Positions 1 to 5,811 of a stretch of DNA of 6,444 bases are shown here, piece by piece. Where the stretch lies: positions 1 to 6,444 of the forward strand of contig JAAWLY010000126.1 of the NCBI GenBank assembly GCA_022798155.1. The letters run 5' to 3'. The number at the start of each line of letters is the position of its first letter. Position 1 is the stretch's first letter. Position numbers and translations under genes: made by a program. Source of the stretch: Lawsonibacter sp. (GTDB lineage: Bacteria; Bacillota; Clostridia; Oscillospirales; Oscillospiraceae). The notes beneath the pieces are model-generated. The model was not told where the DNA came from. It searched no databases and worked only from the letters and a program-made list of their open reading frames with translations.

Positions 1-2
1 GG

Positions 3-203
3 CTCATCAGTACAGAGAACACGACCGTCACCACCAAGGCTGGCCTGAAGCGCAACGGCAATCTGCTCTACACCATCCGCCCGATCCAGCTGGCGCTCGA
101 TCAGTTCTACGAACAACAGTTGGCGCGGATAGATGTGGCTGCTAAACGTCAGCGAATCGCAACGGCACTCGCACTTCGCAGTGACAGTGCGCACTCAGCG
201 TGA
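3..203 (+). CDS. C-terminal end of a mobile-element winged-helix/replication-type protein (5' end outside window)
   Basis: The frame is open from the first bases of the window to a TGA at 201-203 and gives 66 residues starting LISTENTTVTTKAGLKRNGN. The segment GLKRNGNLLYTIRPI looks like the end of a winged-helix domain (a 'wing' followed by a strand). It is followed by a charged helix around QFYEQQLARIDVAAKRQRIA. From memory, tails of this kind occur on helix-turn-helix or RepA-like proteins of Clostridia integrative and conjugative elements, where they sit just upstream of the transfer origin. The stem-loop and repeats that follow here agree with that, but the DNA-binding core is outside the window, so the role is inference. 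A 10-bp perfect palindrome, AGTGCGCACT, lies at 186-195 inside the last codons. The direct repeat GTGACAG occurs at 181-187 and 200-206 and spans the stop codon. That the frame is coding is fairly secure; the family assignment is not. Confidence 0.6.
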   Translation, partial: LISTENTTVTTKAGLKRNGNLLYTIRPIQLALDQFYEQQLARIDVAAKRQRIATALALRSDSAHSA

Positions 204-265
204 CAGCCTGTGTGCCGCTGTGGAGCCTCGCTGATGCCCGGAGGGTAACAAGCCGCCAATCATAA

Positions 266-300
266 CCAAACCGCAACCCAGCGCAGCGGTTGCGGTTTGG
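266..300. repeat. Perfect 13-bp inverted repeat (stem-loop) at the start of the oriT-like region
   Basis: CCAAACCGCAACC at 266-278 is exactly complementary to GGTTGCGGTTTGG at 288-300, with a 9-nt loop. No T-run follows; the next bases are AGAGGAGGAACAG, so it is not a normal Rho-independent terminator. Inverted repeats of this size are typical beside nic sites, where a relaxase or accessory protein binds. An alternative is a regulatory hairpin in front of the AGGAGG at 303-308. Confidence 0.75.
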
Positions 301-460
301 AGAGGAGGAACAGCGAAGTGAATGAGCCTTGTCGCTTGTGGCGAGGCGAATGATACGGAGCTTGTGACGACGAGAACCGGGGGGTCGAAAAAAGTGCAGG
401 ATAAAGGCCGGGGGTCATTTTTCACCCCCTGGAGTCAAGTCGGGGGTCAGTTTTTTCTCT
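301..460. other. Candidate origin-of-transfer (oriT)-like region of an integrative element, without its mobilisation genes
   Basis: This stretch lies between the replication-type gene tail and the integrase, and I see no convincing gene in it. It holds an imperfect tandem repeat: 318-345 and 346-374 share the pattern G(T/C)GAATGA ... CTTGTG(G/A)CGA. Three copies of GGGGGTC follow at about 30-bp intervals. The second GGGGGT (410-415) can pair with ACCCCC (424-429) across an 8-nt loop. Dense direct and inverted repeats following a perfect stem-loop are the usual look of an ICE oriT. In related elements I would expect mobC and a relaxase gene directly downstream, but here an integrase follows. 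The oriT call is inference from layout; no nic site was identified. The remainder, 461-605, shows nothing I can name. Confidence 0.4.
377..450. repeat. Three spaced direct repeats with core GGGGGTC
   Basis: The copies are CCGGGGGGTCG (377-387), CCGGGGGTCAT (408-418) and TCGGGGGTCAG (440-450). Each is followed by a homopolymer-rich A or T run. The GTC cores start at 384, 414 and 446, so they are 30 and 32 bp apart, about three helical turns. This could let a protein bind all three on one face. A weaker GGCGGGTCAA lies at 484-493. They lie in the oriT-like region and may be relaxosome or accessory-protein sites; no binding protein can be named from the sequence. Confidence 0.55.
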
Positions 461-605
461 GTCTTTACAGCCGCCGCAATACTGGCGGGTCAAGGCGGGG
501 GTATACGCAGATTCTGCGCCGCAAAACAAAGAATAAAAGTCCTCGAAAAAAGTAGTAGCTATTCCTGGCAAAGTGTGGTATGTGTTGGCGTTGCAGAATC
601 GGAGA

Positions 606-611
606 AAGGAG
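606..611 (+). promoter_or_regulatory. Ribosome binding site setting the integrase start
   Basis: AAGGAG (606-611) lies 9 nt before the ATG at 621. Two upstream in-frame ATGs (573 and 612) are less likely: 573 has no such site in front of it, and 612 directly abuts the site. The integrase therefore begins MAKRRPSGDG. Confidence 0.75.
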
Positions 612-620
612 ATGATACTC

Positions 621-1625
621 ATGGCAAAACGCAGACCGTCCGGCGACGGCATGGTTCGCAAACGTAACGATGGACGCTGGGAGGGGCGCATCGTGGTGGG
701 CCACAAGGAGAACGGCGAGTCCATCTTCCGCTACGTCTATGCTCCTACGCAGAAAAAACTGTCTACAAAGCTCCGCCAGCACATCGACAGCTACCAGGGG
801 GCCGACCTGACGGAGCAGAGCCGGATGACCTTGAGCGAGTGGCTTGACAAGTGGCTGGAGAACATGGCAGATACTCTGCGGCCCAACGCACTGAGGAACT
901 ACCGCAGCTATATCGAGAACCATATCAAGCCCGGCCTGGGCGATAAACAGTTGGCCCGGATCACTCCAAAAGATGTACAGCAGTTCAACGAGAAGTTGAG
1001 TGACAGTCTAGCCAGTGGTACGGTGCGCCGTATCCACACCACGCTCCACGGTGCGCTGAAAGCGGCGCAGCAGGCTCACCTGATCGCCAGCAATCCGACC
1101 GAACAGATCATCGCTCCCAGGTTCAGCTATGGAGCGAAACAAATCCTGACGGACAAGCAGTTGGATGTGTTCATGAAGGTCATCGCAGAGGATGAAATCT
1201 GGTGTAACTTCTTCTACACAGAACTGACCACTGGCCTGCGGCGGGGTGAGATCTGCGGGCTCAAGTGGGAAGACTTCGATGAGGTTGCTGGCACGCTGAA
1301 AGTCTGCCGCACTGTCTACCGGGAAACTGGCGGCGGGCTGACTGCTGGAGACACCAAAACCTATGCGGGTACTCGAAGGATCGTGCTGCCTGCCAGTACA
1401 GTACAGGTCCTCCACGAGCGGAAAAAGTCCGCGCTGACTGAGTGGATATTCCCCAACCCGCTGAAGCCGGAACAACCTACCAATCCTGGCTCCGCATACC
1501 GCCGGTTGAAGGTTCTGCTGAAGCGGGCCGGTCTCCCGAACATTCGCTTCCACGATAAGAGTCATCCTTATGCACTAAATTTTTTCTGGGGCATAATGGG
1601 TTATTTGGAGCCCTCTATTCAATAA
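621..1625 (+). pseudogene. Tyrosine recombinase/integrase of an ICE, C-terminally broken and catalytically dead
   Basis: Intact relatives cut and rejoin element ends with the chromosome. Read from ATG 621, the frame gives 334 residues. Residues about 8-60 form an AP2-like arm-binding domain (DGMVRKRNDGRWEGRI). Residues about 69-165 form the SAM-like core-binding domain (MTLSEWLDKWLE). The catalytic domain starts at about 175. The first catalytic arginine is in TGLRRGE (R207), the beta-hairpin lysine is near K246 (DTKTYAGTRR), and box II begins RFHD (H311). The family normally continues LRHTxAT, but here the frame reads KSHPYALNFFWGIMGYLEPSIQ and stops at 1623-1625. The second arginine (HxxR), the box III His/Trp and the nucleophilic tyrosine are all absent. 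I estimate that 50-70 residues are lost relative to the usual 380-400. The break at about 1557 coincides with a switch to AT-rich DNA, so a rearrangement or insertion rather than a point mutation is likely. The closest type appears to be the Tn916/Tn1549-like integrases. Confidence 0.85.
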
Positions 1626-1659
1626 ACTTCTTATTTTCTCTTATATTTCGCTTGCGTTT

Positions 1660-1689
1660 TTGCTTAAATCGTGATAATATGGATATAAT
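1660..1689 (+). promoter_or_regulatory. Sigma-A type promoter for the AlbA_2 gene
   Basis: A perfect -10 box TATAAT lies at 1684-1689. A partial -35 box TTGCTT lies at 1660-1665, with an 18-bp spacer. Transcription would start near 1696 and give a leader of about 20 nt before the ribosome site. An alternative pair is TTGCGT (1652-1657) with TAATAT (1675-1680), spacer 17. The gene therefore probably has its own promoter and does not depend on the integrase. Confidence 0.55.
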
Positions 1690-1710
1690 ATTGATAATCG
1701 CGATATCGGA
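1673..1710. promoter_or_regulatory. Four phased GATA-type repeats, possible operator
   Basis: GATAAT (1673), GATATAAT (1682), GATAAT (1693) and GATATC (1702) begin 9, 11 and 9 bp apart, close to one helical turn each. The last lies in the palindrome CGATATCG (1701-1708), which touches the ribosome site. The array covers the -10 box and probable start, so a bound protein would block the promoter. Autoregulation by the downstream protein is possible but is inference. Confidence 0.35.
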
Positions 1711-1712
1711 GG
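1708..1712 (+). promoter_or_regulatory. Ribosome binding site setting the AlbA_2 gene start
   Basis: GGAGG (1708-1712) is 6 nt before ATG 1719 but only 3 nt before the in-frame GTG at 1716, so ATG 1719 is the better start. The site overlaps the last base of the palindrome CGATATCG. Confidence 0.7.
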
Positions 1713-1718
1713 TGCGTG

Positions 1719-3023
1719 ATGAAATACGAGGAAAGTTCTGTTCTGGAGTTGAAGGAACAAATCAACACAGATTTCAAAAAAGAGATTATAGCTTTTGCAA
1801 ACACAGATGGTGGAGAAATATATGTAGGCGTAGCACGGGATGGTTCTATTACTGGCGTGGAGGACACAGAGGCAGAAATGGAGAAAATCGGAGATATGAT
1901 CCGTGATGGGATCAGGCCAGATCTGACTGCCTATACCTCTATCGAACGAATGGAGGAAAGTGGGAAGCCGCTGATCCGCGTGTTCGTATCCCGAGGTTTA
2001 AAGCGTCCATACCATCTGACCGATAAGGGCTTGAAGCCCACAGGCGTCTTTGTTCGTCATGGAGTATCCTCTGTACCTGCTACTGATGAAGCCATCCGTC
2101 AGATGTTGAAAGAAAGCGATGGGACAGCCTTTGACAAAGCCCGGTCTATCAATCAGGAATTGACGTTTACCTATGCTGGGAATACCTTTCAAGAGCGCCA
2201 GATTTCTTTTGATGAGGCCCATAAACGCACGTTGGGGCTTCTTGATGCAGACGGTTATTATACGAATGCAGCGCTGCTGCTTTCTGACCAGTGCGGACAT
2301 ATCATCCGTTGTGCTGTCTATGAGGGGACAGGAAAAAGTAAGTTCAAAACCCGCAAAGAATTTTCCGGTTCCATTTTGAAGCAATTGGATGATACATTTT
2401 CCTTTTTGTCGCTGAACAACAACCTGCGCTCCACTTTTGACGGCTTGCGGCGAATCGACCATACCGACTATCCAGAAGAGGCTCTGCGTGAAGCGCTTTT
2501 GAATGCTGTTGTGCATCGGGACTACGACTACTCAGGCAGTATCATTATCAATATTTATGATGATCGGATAGAGTTCATATCCTTGGGCGGTCTGGTGAAA
2601 GGTCTGACACTCAAGGATATTAAGGGTGGCGTATCTCAACCGCGTAATACGGTGGTTGCCAACATTTTTTATCGCCTTGAACTAATCGAAAGCTATGGCA
2701 CTGGGATTCAAAAAATGCTGGAAAGCTATGCCGGCTGTAGGGTTGGGCCGGAATTTATGCCTGCCCCAGCCTCCTTTGTTGTAATACTTCCAAACCGGAA
2801 CGTGGAGAACAGCCCGGCGGATGATCTTGACTTGAGCCGGGAGGAACGAGTTTTGCGGTTGCTTGCCGAGCGCGGCTCGGTCTCCCGCAAAGAGGTGGAG
2901 CAGCTTTTGGGGTGTTCCTCTTTCCCGGCCAATCAAATCTTGAAGATCCTGTTGGAGCAGCAGCGGATCGTCAAAACAGGTGCCGCCCGAGGAACAAGGT
3001 ATATCTTAAAAACAAGAGATTGA
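1719..3023 (+). CDS. AlbA_2/Schlafen-type putative DNA/RNA-binding protein with GHKL-like ATPase region and winged helix
   Basis: The protein has 434 residues and is intact. Residues about 5-115 match the AlbA_2 (Schlafen AlbA_2, formerly 'divergent AAA-4') domain: EIIAFANTDGGEIYVGV at 22-38 and the RDGSITGVED turn at 40-49. A middle region of about 160-250 follows. The HATPase_c_4-like part of about 250-360 has the N-box-like EALREALLNAVVHRDY (254-269) and SYGTGIQKM (325-333). Residues about 372-432 look like a winged helix (REERVLRLLAERGSVSRKEV). This order is the usual one for the 'RecG-like/ATP-binding transcriptional regulator' family (COG2865), and the length is normal. Members are cytoplasmic, and most have no proven function; suggested roles are transcription control, and some AlbA_2/Schlafen-like proteins are linked to phage defence. 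The gene has its own promoter and terminator, so it looks like a one-gene cargo unit. Its base composition is more AT-rich than both the integrase and the operon to the right, which suggests a separate origin. It may be a regulator, a defence gene or both; the sequence does not decide. Confidence 0.88.
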   Translation: MKYEESSVLELKEQINTDFKKEIIAFANTDGGEIYVGVARDGSITGVEDTEAEMEKIGDMIRDGIRPDLTAYTSIERMEESGKPLIRVFVSRGLKRPYHLTDKGLKPTGVFVRHGVSSVPATDEAIRQMLKESDGTAFDKARSINQELTFTYAGNTFQERQISFDEAHKRTLGLLDADGYYTNAALLLSDQCGHIIRCAVYEGTGKSKFKTRKEFSGSILKQLDDTFSFLSLNNNLRSTFDGLRRIDHTDYPEEALREALLNAVVHRDYDYSGSIIINIYDDRIEFISLGGLVKGLTLKDIKGGVSQPRNTVVANIFYRLELIESYGTGIQKMLESYAGCRVGPEFMPAPASFVVILPNRNVENSPADDLDLSREERVLRLLAERGSVSRKEVEQLLGCSSFPANQILKILLEQQRIVKTGAARGTRYILKTRD

Positions 3024-3031
3024 TTCCAGCG

Positions 3032-3081
3032 AAAAGAGCGCAGAGAAACTGTCGTCAAGGATAGTTCCCGGCGCTCTTTTT
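3032..3081 (+). terminator. Rho-independent terminator of the AlbA_2 gene
   Basis: AAAAGAGCGC (3032-3041) pairs perfectly with GCGCTCTTTT (3071-3080), and a five-T run (3077-3081) overlaps the 3' arm. The 29-nt loop can pair further (AACT 3047-3050 with AGTT 3063-3066). It starts 8 nt after the stop codon. The A-run on the other arm would let it work in both directions. A second small hairpin, AAAGCA/TGCTTT (3090-3095, 3101-3106), follows. Confidence 0.7.
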
Positions 3082-3151
3082 CCCTGTCTAAAGCATTGCC
3101 TGCTTTGTCGGGCGAACTGTCATAACCGAATGGAATTTTACAGGAAACGGT

Positions 3152-3190
3152 GGATTAAAGGGCAGGGCACTAAGCCCTGCCCCTTAATCC
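3152..3190 (-). terminator. Strong 17-bp stem-loop, probable terminator of the leftward SUFU operon (possibly bidirectional)
   Basis: GGATTAAAGGGCAGGGC (3152-3168) pairs with GCCCTGCCCCTTAATCC (3174-3190), with a single mismatch (3159 against 3183) and a 5-nt loop. It lies about 32 nt beyond the stop of the leftward gene. Read on the - strand, the GC core is followed by TTTAAT, a modest U-tract, so termination is likely though not textbook. On the + strand the core is followed by CTTAAT. An alternative is the end of a small mobile repeat. Confidence 0.55.
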
Positions 3191-3222
3191 GAATGACATT
3201 GCTTCGCAAAGGGAGACTTTTT

Positions 3223-4599
3223 TTACTCCTCCTCATACAGCTCCGGGCGGAATACCCCATCCTCCCCCCGGCTCCAGGCGGTGCCGGTCTCGGAGTCCAG
3301 CAGGGGGATCACATCCGGGTCGTAGTTGCAGATGGTGTTCAGGGCGTAGATGCCGGAGCGGTCCGGGTCGTCCATATAGGCGCCGCTCTCATCCCCGGCG
3401 GTGAAGCGCCAGCCGCTGTCCCAGGCCTCGTCCCCGGGGTCGGGCTCCTCCCGCCAGCAGTAGCCCACGGGCGCTCCGTCCACCACAATCCGGTCGGTGG
3501 CGATGCAGCCCTGGGGGCCCTCCCCCTCATAGACCTGCTTCAGCTCCTCCCGGGGGATGGCAAACCGCTTTTGGGGCAGGTCGCCGCAGACGCTCTCCCG
3601 GCGGATATCCACCACCCGCAGCTGGTCCGGGGCAAACCGCTCCAGCAGCTCCTGGGCGCTGTGGTAGAGCTTGAACTGCATCTCCTCGAAGGTGAGGGGA
3701 ATCATCTGGTAGAAGTTCACCTCGTCCCCGCCGGGGAGGGGGCAGCACACCGCGTCCCTGTCAAAGCCCTGGGGCTCCGTGAGGACCAGGCCGCACAGCC
3801 TGGTGTTGTCGGCGAAGGGGGCGTCGTCCGGGTTGGCGATGGTGTGGCCCCAGCCCAGCCAGCCGCCCTCCTGGATGGGCAGCCGGGCCAGAATCTTCAG
3901 CCAGCGGATGGGCCAGTACCACTCCTCCTCGTCCCTGCCAACCTTCCAGTCCGGGGGCAGGGTGACGATGATCTCCGCCCGCTCCAGCTTCTTCTCGGCC
4001 AGCTCCTCGGGCACATTCATCCGGTGGGCCCCCATGCCGAAGGTGGACAGGACGTAGTAGTTCCGCTCCGGGATGGGCTTCATGATGTAGATGTCCACAT
4101 GGATGTCGGGGGAGACGATCTCGTGGAACACGTTGTCGCAGGGACCGAAATACCGCTCCAGGTGGGCCTCCACCGCCTTCCAGTCCTCCTCGGTATACAT
4201 CTCCGGGTTACACTCCCGGGCGACGATGTACGTCTCGCACTCCTGGATGAAAAACCTGGTGTCCTCATCCTCCGGGTCCAGCTCCAGGGCCTTTTGGAAG
4301 CAGGGCAGGGCCTCCTTCTCCCGGTCCTGGTAGAACAGGGAGTAGCCCAGCCGGTAGTGCCACAGGGGGTCGTCCGTCCCCTCCACCTCCACGGAGCGCA
4401 GCAGCTCCTCCGCCTTTTTCAGCTGAGACTGGCAGCCCTCCTGGTCCGGGTCGGCAATGTTGTTATAGGCCCGGGCCAGCTGACAGGTGAGGTTGTAGTC
4501 CAGGGTTTGGGTGCTTCTCAGGTCCTCCAGGCAGTCGATAATCTTCTGGTACTCGCCCTCCTGGTGCCACTGCTCCAGGCGGGATAAAAAGTCGTTCAT
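3223..4599 (-). CDS. TPR - SUFU (suppressor-of-fused-like) - DUF2185/Imm33-like fusion protein, putative immunity protein
   Basis: The protein has 458 residues from ATG 4599. Residues about 1-125 are TPR-like helices; the clearest unit is DPLWHYRLGYSLFYQDREKE onward (77-96), ending ALELDPEDED. Residues about 155-325 match the SUFU domain: DIHVDIYIMKP (166-176), the Y-V-L-S-T-F-G-M-G stretch (182-190), WPIRWLKILARLPI (229-242), WLGWGHTI (247-254) and the PLPGGDEVNFYQMIPLTFEE segment (287-306). Residues about 365-452 match DUF2185/Imm33: VGYCWREEPD (378-387), DSGWRFTAGDE (394-404), YMDD, then NTICNYDP and IPLLDSETGTAW. Both SUFU and DUF2185 are described as immunity domains of bacterial polymorphic-toxin systems, and TPRs mediate protein contacts. 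Neutralising one or more toxins in the cytoplasm is therefore the leading hypothesis, not a shown fact. There is no signal peptide or membrane segment. It is the last gene of the operon, after DUF4261. An upstream in-frame start (4686) would translate through the intervening repeat and is rejected. Confidence 0.9.
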   Translation of the reverse strand: MNDFLSRLEQWHQEGEYQKIIDCLEDLRSTQTLDYNLTCQLARAYNNIADPDQEGCQSQLKKAEELLRSVEVEGTDDPLWHYRLGYSLFYQDREKEALPCFQKALELDPEDEDTRFFIQECETYIVARECNPEMYTEEDWKAVEAHLERYFGPCDNVFHEIVSPDIHVDIYIMKPIPERNYYVLSTFGMGAHRMNVPEELAEKKLERAEIIVTLPPDWKVGRDEEEWYWPIRWLKILARLPIQEGGWLGWGHTIANPDDAPFADNTRLCGLVLTEPQGFDRDAVCCPLPGGDEVNFYQMIPLTFEEMQFKLYHSAQELLERFAPDQLRVVDIRRESVCGDLPQKRFAIPREELKQVYEGEGPQGCIATDRIVVDGAPVGYCWREEPDPGDEAWDSGWRFTAGDESGAYMDDPDRSGIYALNTICNYDPDVIPLLDSETGTAWSRGEDGVFRPELYEEE

Positions 4600-4608
4600 C
4601 GTGTAAAT

Positions 4609-4615
4609 CCCCTCT
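4609..4615 (-). promoter_or_regulatory. Ribosome binding site setting the SUFU-fusion start
   Basis: On the - strand AGAGGGG (4615 to 4609) lies 9 nt before ATG 4599. This supports MNDFLSRLEQ as the N-terminus and leaves the 75-bp repeat untranslated. Confidence 0.65.
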
Positions 4616-4623
4616 CGGCTTTT

Positions 4624-4698
4624 GTAGGGGCGGACATTGTCCGCCCGCAATTTATGGGCCATGCGCGGAGCATACGGGCGGATCATATCCGATCCTAC
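4624..4698. repeat. 75-bp MITE/REP-like element with 24-bp imperfect terminal inverted repeats
   Basis: The left end (4624-4647, GTAGGGGCGGAC...) and the right end (4675-4698) are inverted copies that agree at 19 of 24 positions, including GTAGG/CCTAC at the tips. Each end also folds on itself: GGGCGGAC-ATT-GTCCGCCC (4628-4646) and CGGAT-CAT-ATCCG (4679-4691). The centre is 27 bp. From memory, intergenic repeats beginning GTAGGGGCGgac are common in Oscillospiraceae-type genomes. It fills the gap between the DUF4261 stop (4703) and the SUFU ribosome site. It may act as an internal attenuator or RNA-processing hairpin between the two genes, or simply be a tolerated insertion. Confidence 0.65.
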
Positions 4699-4702
4699 GG
4701 GG

Positions 4703-5806
4703 TCAGAACTCGATTTTCAGGGACATGCCCTCCACGTTGAACCCCTCGGACCGGGTGATGTGGAGCTTCTGCTCGGCGGTATAGCCCAGGGTCTCCCCGT
4801 CGTGGAGGGTGACATCCTGGTCGATGATGTAGCCCGACACGTTGAGCAGCAGCTCGTGGACCTCATTGGGGGGCCGCTGGCTGTCCCGAATCTCCAGCTC
4901 GTCCCTGCCGAAGGCCCGCAGGCCGTTGGTCCAGCCGCAGACCCCCTTCTCATACCGGACCAGCCCCACAAAGACCAGGTCCAGCAGGGGCAGGTGGCCC
5001 TCCTTCAGGTCCTCTGAGACCTGGATAAAGTAGTCGGGCAGCCAGACGGTGCCGTTGGTGTACACCCCCAGGGCGTTGGGGGCCTTGAGCAGGGTGGCCA
5101 CCAGCTTCACATACAGCTCCCCCATCTGGCGGCGGGTGCGGCCCTGGCTCATCTGGTCCAGAATTGCCACCAGCACATGGGCCCTGTGGGCCTTGGCGGC
5201 AGCCACCGCCTTCTCCTTGTCCATAAAGTTGCTGTTGGCCCAGTACTCCGCCTCCCCCTCGGGGACGGGGAAGTCCATCAGGGAGACAGCCACCGTCATC
5301 CCGTCGGCCTCGAAGACCGCCACCGTATTATCATCATTGGCGCCGGCCTGCTCCCCGTCCTCCGGGGGGTAGTCGATGCCCCAGTCGGCCTTCAGCTGGG
5401 CCTTGAAGGCCTCCGGGTCCCACTCCTGGGTGGACAGCAGCACGAAGCCGGAAAAGGGCCCGGCGGAGGCCTGCCGCTCCGTCTCCTCCCTGGCCCGGTC
5501 CATCCAGTACTGGCGGATCATCTCCACCATGGCCTGGCACTTCTCCAGGGCATCGGCGGGGTCGTAGGGCTCCATCTGGCTGAAGGTGTGGCCGCAGGGC
5601 TCCAGGGTCTCCCCGTCCTCAAAGCCGCACACCCCCACCAGCCACTTGCCCAGCAGAGATTTTTTGTACTTGAGGATGTAGTAGTGCTGATCGTGGAGGT
5701 CAAACTCCCCCGCAATCTCAATTTTAGCCGGGGCCTTGCCCAGCTCCTGGGGGTGGGCAAGCCACTCCCGCATGGTCTCCAGCGCTGCTTCCTGCTGTTT
5801 TGTCAT
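4703..5806 (-). CDS. DUF4261-domain protein, immunity-cluster partner
   Basis: The protein has 367 residues from ATG 5806. Residues about 1-115 form a helix-strand N-terminal domain that I do not recognise (TKQQEAALETMREWLAHPQE, then KYKKSLLGKWLVGV at 47-60). Residues about 118-365 match DUF4261: GFVLLSTQEWDPEAFKAQLK (120-139), VAVFEADGMTVAVSLMDFPV (162-181), AEYWANSN, AKAHRAHVLVAILD (204-217), then LYVKLVATLLKAPNALGVYT (231-250) and a long all-alpha/beta tail ending MSLKIEF. No catalytic motif, signal peptide or membrane helix is visible. Its function is unknown. DUF4261 genes are often seen beside immunity-type genes, which fits the SUFU/Imm33 neighbour. It starts only 5 nt after the stop of the upstream gene, so the two are probably translationally coupled. 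The 75-bp repeat separates it from the next gene. Base use (C/G in third positions) matches both operon neighbours. Confidence 0.88.
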   Translation of the reverse strand: MTKQQEAALETMREWLAHPQELGKAPAKIEIAGEFDLHDQHYYILKYKKSLLGKWLVGVCGFEDGETLEPCGHTFSQMEPYDPADALEKCQAMVEMIRQYWMDRAREETERQASAGPFSGFVLLSTQEWDPEAFKAQLKADWGIDYPPEDGEQAGANDDNTVAVFEADGMTVAVSLMDFPVPEGEAEYWANSNFMDKEKAVAAAKAHRAHVLVAILDQMSQGRTRRQMGELYVKLVATLLKAPNALGVYTNGTVWLPDYFIQVSEDLKEGHLPLLDLVFVGLVRYEKGVCGWTNGLRAFGRDELEIRDSQRPPNEVHELLLNVSGYIIDQDVTLHDGETLGYTAEQKLHITRSEGFNVEGMSLKIEF

Positions 5807-5811
5807 GAAAA

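Larger units (their letters stand above)
1557..1715. other. AT-rich junction DNA between broken integrase and AlbA_2 gene
   Basis: From about 1557 the sequence no longer resembles an integrase and becomes AT-rich. The 22 codons up to the TAA at 1623 are read-through of whatever joined here. I see no terminal inverted repeat, no target duplication and no recognisable transposase. The left edge is marked by the loss of integrase similarity; the right edge is the ribosome site of the next gene. The promoter and repeats listed separately fall inside. Confidence 0.5.

Noticed and set aside
410..429. GGGGGT/ACCCCC hairpin as a transcription terminator
   Set aside because: The stem is only 6 bp and is followed by TGGAGTCAAG, not a T-run; the later T-run (451-456) is 20 bp away.
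322..555. 77-codon + strand frame in the repeat-rich region, with AGGAGG at 303-308
   Set aside because: The ribosome site is 13 nt away, the peptide has no domain, and its sequence follows the DNA repeats (GGS, GRGS, VGG), so it is probably a by-product of the oriT-like region. Conservation at protein level could reverse this.
1719..2516. 172-codon - strand frame opposite the AlbA_2 gene
   Set aside because: It is antisense to a clear family match and has no motif or ribosome site that I can support.
1557..3200. A transposon carrying the AlbA_2 gene inserted into the integrase
   Set aside because: I compared the start of the junction with the region after the terminator and found no matching inverted ends or target duplication, and no transposase is present.
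3130..4587. 485-codon open frame on the + strand, antisense to the SUFU fusion
   Set aside because: It is rich in low-complexity Leu/Val/Gly/Pro, has no recognisable domain, and is explained by GC-rich codon use of the real - strand gene.
4600..4686. 29-codon N-terminal extension of the SUFU fusion
   Set aside because: It is the translation of the 75-bp inverted-repeat element, and a good ribosome site precedes ATG 4599.
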